A DNA stretch of 64,000 nucleotides from JANQMY01 sp965228775 (GTDB lineage Bacteria; Pseudomonadota; Alphaproteobacteria; JANQMY01), in the NCBI GenBank assembly GCA_965228775.1, contig OZ245840.1, forward strand, positions 930,001-994,000. The letters are read 5' to 3'. Position 1 is the first letter of the stretch. Every line of letters starts with the position of its first letter. The notes under the pieces are model-generated. The model searched no databases. It was not told where the DNA came from and saw only the letters and a list, made by a program, of their open reading frames with translations. This document shows positions 58,324 through 64,000 of the stretch, piece by piece. The translations under genes and the position numbers were made by a program.

Positions 58324-59772
58324 ATGCCCGGTCCAGACATCACAGGTACAGGTGCACCTACCAATACTCCAGCCAACAACGGAACAAACGAAGCCCCCAA
58401 AAAGAATGCTCCAAGTCAGCTGGCACAAGGGTTTAAAAATGCAAAAGTTGTCCAGGCGCAAGCTCGCCCCCGCGCCGACACCACGGAAGTAAGAAACACT
58501 ATTCTCGCAGACAATTTGGGCCAGATCGTCGGTCATAAAACCATAACAACTTCTAGAGAAAAAGCGCGTGACTTGCTTAAGGATATTGGAGCCATCAGGG
58601 TTGGACGCGACGCAGAATATCCAGGACTTACAAATGAGGAACGCAGCAATCTTGATAACGCTTTTGCCAGCCACTCCCAAGAAGTGACGGACTTGTTAAG
58701 CTCCGCACACAAAATTTATCCCAAACGTTGGTTGGCTGAAAAACGCAGATTGGTAAGAGGCGAATTACTTGGAGTCTTGGCTCAGACCGGTGATTTCAAC
58801 GAAGCCGCAAAGGAAAGAGACCATTTGGTAGCCAAAGCAAAGATCGCCTCCGCCATCGCTAAGCACAATGTTCTTGGCCAATGGCGAAACAAGGACGCAC
58901 AAGCTGAGGCGATAGTTCAAAGACTAGGAACTACAAGAAACGATTTTGAAGTTTTAAACAAAATCTTGGAAAAACTTGAACAAAACCCCAATGCACTTAA
59001 GGGAAAACTGGATGTTGACCGTCCATTCCATTTTTTACCGGCCATGAACGATGACGAGGAAGCAAATAGATCGGAAGCAGAAACGAAAACGGTTAAGGCT
59101 CAAGCGGAAAAGCTAGAGGAGTTTGCAAATTCGAGCAAAGGCCGGTTTGGAAATCTTGGTGGCGCGGACCGGCTCATAAGGGACCCAATGAGAGGACCGG
59201 GACCAACGGAAATTCGCCTGTTACAACCCGGCGCCCTGAATGAACCCGGTCAGGTTCAAAGTCCAACGCAGATTGTATCCTCCGGCAGTATGGCCGGAGC
59301 AAACCGTGGACAGATCAACCAAGGCGTGCCGCCAGGCGGTCCCGGCGTAGCAAATGACTTGCCTAATGTTGCGAACCCCAAAGTCACGCCCGGTTTCGAC
59401 CTCAACCAATTCGAAGACGACGACGAACAGATGCACCAGGATGAGGGATTAGGGGTAGAGGCCGCTGAGACGACTCGAGGCGACCGTCGTGTCCGAACGC
59501 GCGGTAAGACTCGTGACTTTGTGCCTCGACAATACGACCCCAATGAAGAGTCGTTAAGTGACAATGAAAAATTATCACTAAGGCACGGCCAAACGTCACC
59601 CGGCGTCAATTTTTCAAACGATGATGCATCCTCTATCGCTGCAGAAGGCGGCGCGTCCGGCCAGCAGAAACCTGATCGGATGGATTATGTATTACATAAC
59701 AGCGGCACCACCACCCGTACCTCCCGGGGCAAACGAACCTCTGATACCGGCACCGACGGCGAACCATCCTGA
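58324..59772 (+). CDS. candidate type III effector, N-terminal part
   Basis: A 482-residue hydrophilic protein from ATG 58324 (GAGGAG upstream). Residues 1-50 are Pro/Asn/Thr/Ala-rich and likely disordered (a possible secretion signal). Residues 55-205 are homologous to the protein at 31550: SREKARDL at the same residues 77-84, NLDNAFASHSQEVTDLL, and IYPKRWLAEKRRLVRGELLG. After about residue 260 it turns into low-complexity acidic sequence. The frame stops at 59772, but a second frame, open from 59745 to 60773, continues the same acidic repeat style, so the gene seems split by a one-base frameshift. It follows the CesT-like chaperone gene by 23 bases. The biochemical activity is unknown. Confidence 0.78.
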   Translation: MPGPDITGTGAPTNTPANNGTNEAPKKNAPSQLAQGFKNAKVVQAQARPRADTTEVRNTILADNLGQIVGHKTITTSREKARDLLKDIGAIRVGRDAEYPGLTNEERSNLDNAFASHSQEVTDLLSSAHKIYPKRWLAEKRRLVRGELLGVLAQTGDFNEAAKERDHLVAKAKIASAIAKHNVLGQWRNKDAQAEAIVQRLGTTRNDFEVLNKILEKLEQNPNALKGKLDVDRPFHFLPAMNDDEEANRSEAETKTVKAQAEKLEEFANSSKGRFGNLGGADRLIRDPMRGPGPTEIRLLQPGALNEPGQVQSPTQIVSSGSMAGANRGQINQGVPPGGPGVANDLPNVANPKVTPGFDLNQFEDDDEQMHQDEGLGVEAAETTRGDRRVRTRGKTRDFVPRQYDPNEESLSDNEKLSLRHGQTSPGVNFSNDDASSIAAEGGASGQQKPDRMDYVLHNSGTTTRTSRGKRTSDTGTDGEPS

Positions 59773-60773
59773 GTAAGGCTGCAGAGTCTCAGGTCAGCCA
59801 AGATACGCATGCGGTCAATAATCCGTATCAAGATGATGGACAGAGAGAACCTAGCGCGACCATTGTCGAAGATAGTGCGTATTACGACAGGAACAATAAG
59901 GTTTCAGATAACGAGAACTTTCCCCCAGACCTTAACGACAGCAAATCTGCTGATGACGACCAATACGAGCACTCCGTTTTGCGACCGGAAAGCCAGGATG
60001 ACGATATCAGTGTCGTAAATCGTCCACGCCAAAGCGACTCCCAGATCGAAGCGCGGGATGACGCATCAAGTCAGCGAAACGACAGCATAAGCGATGAAGA
60101 GAGTGTGTCTTTCTCCGATGATATGTACCGTCCCGCTGATACGCCAGACGATAGCCAAGACGTGAATGTGGTCAATCGTCCAAATCAAGATGACGTTCAG
60201 GATGACTTGACCGTTCAACAGAATGACCCTAATGCGGAAGACGCGTGGAACGCCGATCTGGACAATATGAATTGGGATGACATCCTAAATTCGGTGGATG
60301 AGGAATTTGAACGGAAAGACAGTGTGAAGAAACGCGATGGTAGGTTTCAATCAGACCACAATATAATTCTGCCGGACGACGAAGAAGAGGATTTGAACAC
60401 CGCCAATAATGGCAATATTGATCCCAATGACATATTGGAATACGAGCCTGAGTCGGTGGATATCGACAACATCGGTTCTAGGTCGGAAGACTTAGTGCTG
60501 CAAGAACCGGATTCGATAAATGTCGATGACCTCGGATCTAAATCTAAGCGCCTGAACGACGATGATTCGAAGTCCATTCCCATTTTCGGTCTAGAGTCTG
60601 AGCTGGACGCTAATGACAAAAACGACATTCGTGACGACACGATCGTTATAGACGAATCCGAGCCCAAATCTAGATCTCAGCGGAACGGCGATCCTGGATC
60701 AATCGAGATAAGTGGCATGGAGCCGGAACAGAACTCCTCGGACGGCAACACGGAGCCCTCGGTGAAACTCTAA
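59745..60773 (+). CDS. frameshifted C-terminal part of the effector
   Basis: About 342 codons in the next frame, open from 59745 and stopping at 60773. No ATG or GTG occurs until TTG 59979, so independent translation is doubtful, while the frame before that TTG already reads coding-type repeats. VNNPYQDDGQ (59814), VVNRPRQSDSQ (60012) and VVNRPNQDDVQ (60168) are three copies of one unit, and later ESVDIDNIGSRSE/DSINVDDLGSKSK is another duplication. The composition is Asp/Ser/Asn/Glu-rich and acidic. A -1 frameshift between 59745 and 59772 would join it to the upstream frame into a protein of about 815 residues. It may be a mutation, a sequencing error or a genuine split. Confidence 0.65.
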   Translation, partial: YRHRRRTILSKAAESQVSQDTHAVNNPYQDDGQREPSATIVEDSAYYDRNNKVSDNENFPPDLNDSKSADDDQYEHSVLRPESQDDDISVVNRPRQSDSQIEARDDASSQRNDSISDEESVSFSDDMYRPADTPDDSQDVNVVNRPNQDDVQDDLTVQQNDPNAEDAWNADLDNMNWDDILNSVDEEFERKDSVKKRDGRFQSDHNIILPDDEEEDLNTANNGNIDPNDILEYEPESVDIDNIGSRSEDLVLQEPDSINVDDLGSKSKRLNDDDSKSIPIFGLESELDANDKNDIRDDTIVIDESEPKSRSQRNGDPGSIEISGMEPEQNSSDGNTEPSVKL

Positions 60774-60793
60774 GAGGCACGTGTACAGATTAA

Positions 60794-60821
60794 CCGCTTG
60801 TCCAAATTTCTGGACAGGCGG
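60794..60821 (+). terminator. hairpin after the effector
   Basis: CCGCTTGTCCA (60794-60804) and TGGACAGGCGG (60811-60821) pair with one G-T position around AATTTC. It lies 20 bases after the effector stop and has no U tract. It is the last feature before the amidase 3' end on the other strand. Confidence 0.6.
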
Positions 60822-60867
60822 CGCAATGAGGACTGAGAGACTCGATTTGGGCGGCAAACCAAACTGT

Positions 60868-62310
60868 TCAAATTCCATCCGCGCAAACGGCCGGTTTCCT
60901 GTCTTTCCAAGGCTGTGCTTGCTCCAACTGTGCCGCCAAACGGAACAGGGTTGCTTCTGCTGCATACCTGCCCACAAACTGCACGCCCACGGGCAAACCG
61001 TCCGGTGTCCAATGCAAAGGAACGGACATAGCCGGCTGACCGGTGGCATTGGCCATCTGGCAAAACGGTGAATATTCGAACAGGCGCCCCACATAGGTGC
61101 CCACATCCTCGCTGTTCATATCGATATGCCCGATCGGCGCTGGCGGTTTTGCAAGGACCGGCAAGATCAGCACATCATAGCTTTCGAAATATGTCGCCAC
61201 TTGGCGGCTGACCACGTGAATGTTGCGGACGGCCGTGGCATAGTCCGCCGCCGGTGCGCGCCGCCCGGCCTCGGCCATCAGCCACGTCGAGAATTCCACA
61301 TCTTCCGGTTTGGCATCGCGGCCCAGGAAGTTCTTTGCCGCATCCAATGTGGAGGCCACACTTGCCTGAATGATTGTGCCTGCTGAGGCGCGCATGAGCT
61401 CGTTGTCATAATCCGGCGCGGCGTTTTCGACGCTATGACCCAGGCTCTCACAGAGCTTGGCGGCATTTTCGACCGCGGCCACGCATTCCGGGTCAACCGG
61501 CCCCCCTGCTGGGGAAACCGTTGAGAAGCCAATCCTAAGCTTACCAGGGTCCTGCCCAACTTCTTTGACAAAGGGCGTCGACGGCTTCTCAAGATAATAG
61601 GGGTCGCCCGGTGCGGGACCGGCCGCCACATCCAGCAGTGCGGCACTGTCACGAATGGAGATGGTGACCGCATGTTGCATGCTCATCCCTGCCCAGCCCT
61701 CCCCTTGATCAGGGCCCAGCGAGATGCGCCCGCGTGTGGGTTTCATGCCGAATACCCCGCCGCAAGCGGCGGGAATGCGGATCGAGCCGCCACCATCAGA
61801 CGCATGCGCCGCTGGGACAATCCGGGCCCCAACCGCCGACGACGCACCACCGCTAGACCCACCACTTGAATGATCCGTATTCCAAGGGCTTCGGCAAGGC
61901 CCAAGCCGGCGCGGTTCCGTGGTCACCGTTAATCCGAATTCCGGCGTGTTGGTTTTGCCGAAGACGACCAAACCTGATCCGCGCAGCTTGTCCACCATGG
62001 TGGTGTTATGATCCGGCACGACGCCATCATAAAGGCTTGACCCATTCGTTGTCGGAAAACCGTCATAATCTGCATACAGATCTTTTAGGAGATAGGGCAC
62101 GCCCTTAAAGGGCCCTTCCGGCAATCCGCCGCTGATGACCGCCCTCGCCTCGTCGTACATGGTCGCCGTGACCGCGTTGAGTTTGGGATTGACCGATTCC
62201 ACCCGTTCAATGGCGGCATCGAGCAATTCATCCGGCTTCACATCCTTTTGCGCAACAAGCTCCGAAAGCCCAACCGCGTCGTAATTCCCGAACTCTTTGA
62301 AAGCAGCCAT
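60868..62310 (-). CDS. amidase (amidase signature family)
   Basis: About 480 residues from ATG 62310, which has GGGGTGGAAC upstream; the longer frame has no support. The Ser-cis-Ser-Lys triad is visible: Lys 76 in YLLKDLYADY, the Gly/Ser loop SSGGSSGGASSAVG near 150, and the nucleophile Ser 176 in ASDGGGSIRIPAACG. It hydrolyses carboxylic amides; the substrate is unknown. Its last 104 bases are duplicated at 57295-57398, with the chaperone/effector operon in between. So the 3' end of this gene appears to be the integration point of that cassette. It is divergent from the nitronate monooxygenase gene. Confidence 0.93.
   Translation of the reverse strand: MAAFKEFGNYDAVGLSELVAQKDVKPDELLDAAIERVESVNPKLNAVTATMYDEARAVISGGLPEGPFKGVPYLLKDLYADYDGFPTTNGSSLYDGVVPDHNTTMVDKLRGSGLVVFGKTNTPEFGLTVTTEPRRLGPCRSPWNTDHSSGGSSGGASSAVGARIVPAAHASDGGGSIRIPAACGGVFGMKPTRGRISLGPDQGEGWAGMSMQHAVTISIRDSAALLDVAAGPAPGDPYYLEKPSTPFVKEVGQDPGKLRIGFSTVSPAGGPVDPECVAAVENAAKLCESLGHSVENAAPDYDNELMRASAGTIIQASVASTLDAAKNFLGRDAKPEDVEFSTWLMAEAGRRAPAADYATAVRNIHVVSRQVATYFESYDVLILPVLAKPPAPIGHIDMNSEDVGTYVGRLFEYSPFCQMANATGQPAMSVPLHWTPDGLPVGVQFVGRYAAEATLFRLAAQLEQAQPWKDRKPAVCADGI
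60878..60981. repeat. right 104-base direct repeat (amidase 3' end)
   Basis: The right-hand copy of the block at 57295-57398, within the intact amidase gene and in the same orientation. The two copies are 3583 bases apart. See the left copy for the differences. Confidence 0.88.
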
Positions 62311-62453
62311 GTTCCACCCCTTATGTGATTTTGACGTAGCGTCAGCCTCGCGAAATGCCGGCAATCTGGACATTTTGGAGAAAAATGGCGACAACGCGAG
62401 GGAAAGACATCCAACTTTATAGGCAATGTAAAACCAAGACGGGGCGAAACACC

Positions 62454-63452
62454 ATGATCAAAACAAGATTCACAGAAATGTTCGGCGTCGAACATCCTAT
62501 TGCCCAAGGGGGCATGCAGTGGGTCGGACGGGCTGAACTCGTCTCTGCTGTGGCCAATGCGGGCGCGCTGGGCTTCATTACGGCTCTGACGCAGCCGACA
62601 CCGGAAGACCTCACCAAAGAGATCGCCCGCTGTAAGGAGATGACCGACAAGCCGTTTGGTGTAAATCTGACGATCCTGCCCGCCCTGAAGCCGCCACCCT
62701 ACGCGGAATATCGCCAGGCCATTATCGAGAGCGGCGTCAAAATCGTGGAAACCGCCGGGAACAACCCGCAAGAACACATCGCGGTTCTCAAGGAACACGG
62801 CGTGAAGGTGATTCACAAATGTACGGCTGTGCGCCACGCCCTAAAGGCGGAGAAGATCGGCGCGGACGCTATTTCGATTGATGGATTTGAATGCGCCGGC
62901 CACCCAGGCGAAGACGACATTCCGGGCCTCATCCTCATTCCGGCGGCAGCTGACAAAGTGAAGGTGCCCATGCTCGCTTCCGGCGGCTTCGGCGATGCGC
63001 GCGGCCTGGTGGCTGCTCTGGCCTTGGGGGCAGACGGCATCAATATGGGAACGCGCTTTATGGCCACGAAAGAAAGCCCGATCCATGTGAACGTGAAAGA
63101 GCAGATGGTCGAAAACGACGAACGGGCGACACAACTCATCTTCCGTACCCTGCGCAACACGGCCCGCGTTGCCAAGAACGCCGTCAGCACGGAAGTGGCA
63201 CAAATCGAGCGAGAAAAAGGTGCAGAAACGAAGATTGACGACATCGCGCACCTCGTTGCAGGTGCACGTGGACGCTTGGTCTATGAGAAAGGCGATCCCG
63301 ACCACGGCATTTGGTCTGCCGGTATGGTGCAAGGCCTAATCGATGACGTGCCGTCTTGCGAAGAGCTTGTCCATCGGATTGTGGCCGAAGCGGAAGAGCT
63401 GATTAAGCAACGCCTGAATGGCAGCATCAGCTTGGCCGCGGCGGCGGAGTAA
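62454..63452 (+). CDS. nitronate monooxygenase family protein
   Basis: About 332 residues from ATG 62454 (GGGGCGAAACACC upstream); the frame opens at 62355 but without support. A TIM-barrel FMN protein of the 2-nitropropane dioxygenase family: HPIAQGGMQWVG at the start, ALGFITALTQPT, the active-site segment DGFECAGHPGEDD with the catalytic His, ASGGFGDARGLVAALALGADG for phosphate binding and MGTRFMATKESP. It oxidises nitronates or related compounds with O2; some members are enoyl-ACP reductase-like. Divergent from the amidase gene with 143 bases between. The TetR gene that follows may regulate it. Confidence 0.9.
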   Translation: MIKTRFTEMFGVEHPIAQGGMQWVGRAELVSAVANAGALGFITALTQPTPEDLTKEIARCKEMTDKPFGVNLTILPALKPPPYAEYRQAIIESGVKIVETAGNNPQEHIAVLKEHGVKVIHKCTAVRHALKAEKIGADAISIDGFECAGHPGEDDIPGLILIPAAADKVKVPMLASGGFGDARGLVAALALGADGINMGTRFMATKESPIHVNVKEQMVENDERATQLIFRTLRNTARVAKNAVSTEVAQIEREKGAETKIDDIAHLVAGARGRLVYEKGDPDHGIWSAGMVQGLIDDVPSCEELVHRIVAEAEELIKQRLNGSISLAAAAE

Positions 63453-63477
63453 TTTTCTGCTATCATCCCAGACGCGT

Positions 63478-63497
63478 TGCACCATCTTGATGGTGCA
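63478..63497. terminator. hairpin after the nitronate monooxygenase gene
   Basis: TGCACCATC (63478-63486) and GATGGTGCA (63489-63497) form a perfect 9-base stem with a 2-base loop, extended by GCG/CGC. It is embedded in a REP-like context (ATCATCCCAGACGCG before, GCGCGGATCTGG after). It lies 25 bases after the stop and before the tetR start. Confidence 0.62.
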
Positions 63498-63538
63498 GCG
63501 CGGATCTGGATAGGTGCAAACAAGAGGTCATTGCGCCC

Positions 63539-64000
63539 GTGTCACAAGCATCTCGTTCAAGTGCTGCCCGGTCGGCGAGACGAGATTTTATCCTCGCAGG
63601 GGCAACGGATTACTTCTTCGAGTGCGGATTGCTCAGCTCTAACATGAACGAGTTGGCGGCGCGTTTGGACCTGGGCAAGCCATCAATCTACAGGATCTTT
63701 GGCTCACGCAGCGGTTTGGAGACCGCGATATTTGAACCCGTGATTCAAATGGTGGAGTCCTCTCAAACCATGCCCTACACCGGGGCGGGCAGCCATATGT
63801 TCCAGATCCTTGAAATGGCGCGGAAAAACCGAAAGGCGGCCCTGCTGGTCTTGAGAGACTGCCGCACCAGCCCAGCGCACGTTCATTGGTTCGATAGACT
63901 GACGGATACATTCACGGCCAACCTTTTGGTGGCCTATCGGCCTGCACCAGACGCACCGCCAGGGGGCAAGGCGCGCGGCGCGGTCGCTGCCAGATCCATG
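63539..64000 (+). CDS. TetR family regulator, cut by the right edge
   Basis: The frame from GTG 63539 (AGAGG about ten bases upstream) stays open for 154 codons to the window end. The HTH is visible: RRDFILAGATDYFFECGLLSSN and then NELAARLDLGKPSIYRIFGSR, the recognition part of TetR regulators. The ligand domain follows (ALLVLRDCRTSPAHVHW) and is incomplete. GTG starts are rare in this window, but no ATG lies before the HTH. It follows the nitronate monooxygenase gene with 86 bases and a hairpin between. Confidence 0.82.
   Translation, partial: MSQASRSSAARSARRDFILAGATDYFFECGLLSSNMNELAARLDLGKPSIYRIFGSRSGLETAIFEPVIQMVESSQTMPYTGAGSHMFQILEMARKNRKAALLVLRDCRTSPAHVHWFDRLTDTFTANLLVAYRPAPDAPPGGKARGAVAARSM

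Noticed and set aside
59745..59772. Programmed frameshift in the effector gene
   Set aside because: There is no slippery heptamer or A/T run in the overlap; a one-base mutation or sequencing error explains it more simply, though it is not excluded.
1..64000. tRNA, rRNA, CRISPR arrays, insertion sequences
   Set aside because: I looked for cloverleaf arms with CCA-type ends, rRNA cores, regularly spaced repeats and transposase motifs (DDE, HUH) and found none.

Overview
The window reads as chromosomal DNA of an alphaproteobacterium of moderately high GC, probably a marine or plant/algae-associated member near the Rhizobiales/Parvibaculales. The reasons are gene content (DUF2336, CHASE2 adenylate cyclase, Hpt and CheY-type signalling proteins, phasin plus WS/DGAT, many SDR, CoA-linked and amidase-type catabolic enzymes, TonB receptors) and intergenic repeats of alphaproteobacterial type (a palindrome containing AAACCGGTATCCACTTTT near 56.8 kb, and REP-like CGTCATCC hairpins). 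I see no rRNA, tRNA, CRISPR array or transposase. The taxonomic placement is inference.

Layout. 0-3.6 kb: a putative lipoprotein, a small protein, a solitary bioB and a methyltransferase. 3.6-8.8 kb: two tandem, nearly identical 786-residue TonB-dependent receptors, each with its own terminator. 9.5-12.3 kb: a periplasmic protein divergent from a CHASE2 adenylate cyclase. 12.3-14.9 kb: an operon of TetR regulator, ferritin-like protein and SDR. 15-18.7 kb: a secreted TPR protein, an SDR and an orphan molybdenum hydroxylase large subunit. 19-24.5 kb: a secreted propeller-like protein, a cupin, a divergent ArsR/SRPBCC pair with a clear operator, a crotonase/TetR pair and a class II aldolase. 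24.8-31.3 kb: arsM, a membrane-anchored haloalkane dehalogenase-like enzyme, a DUF3617 protein, a lipase-like hydrolase, a phasin with a histone H1-like tail and a WS/DGAT acyltransferase (storage lipid group). 33-46.9 kb: EthD protein, moaA, nadK, AbrB-type permease, Hpt, Nudix, a degenerate EAL protein, DUF2336, CaiB/BaiF, lytic transglycosylase, CheY, SYLF, SH3b and Sel1 proteins. 47-56.7 kb: acyl-CoA dehydrogenase, Ca/Na antiporter, thiO-like oxidase, small membrane proteins, NodU-type carbamoyltransferase coupled to an ABM monooxygenase, and a double AAA+ ATPase. 57-64 kb: a small island, then amidase, nitronate monooxygenase and a TetR gene cut by the right edge.

The most unusual content is a candidate type III secretion effector system. 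A CesT-like chaperone (57791-58300) sits 23 bases before a large hydrophilic protein gene (58324-59772, continuing in another frame to 60773). That protein has a paralogue 27 kb away (31550-33070): both start MxGPD, both have a disordered N-terminus, and both carry SR-[DE]-KARDL at residues 77-84. The chaperone/effector cassette lies between two copies of the 3' end of an amidase gene, a 104-base direct repeat with four differences, all synonymous. That arrangement fits integration or recombination at a gene 3' end. The paralogue is bracketed by two related palindromes containing TTTCAAAAGGGT. No secretion apparatus genes lie in the window, so the secretion system is inferred.

Regulation visible in sequence: a perfect palindrome over the arsR start, TGC-rich PhaR-like repeats before the phasin gene, nested inverted repeats upstream of the second TonB receptor, and strong hairpin terminators at several gene ends. 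One terminator decides the start codon of the methyltransferase at 3570.
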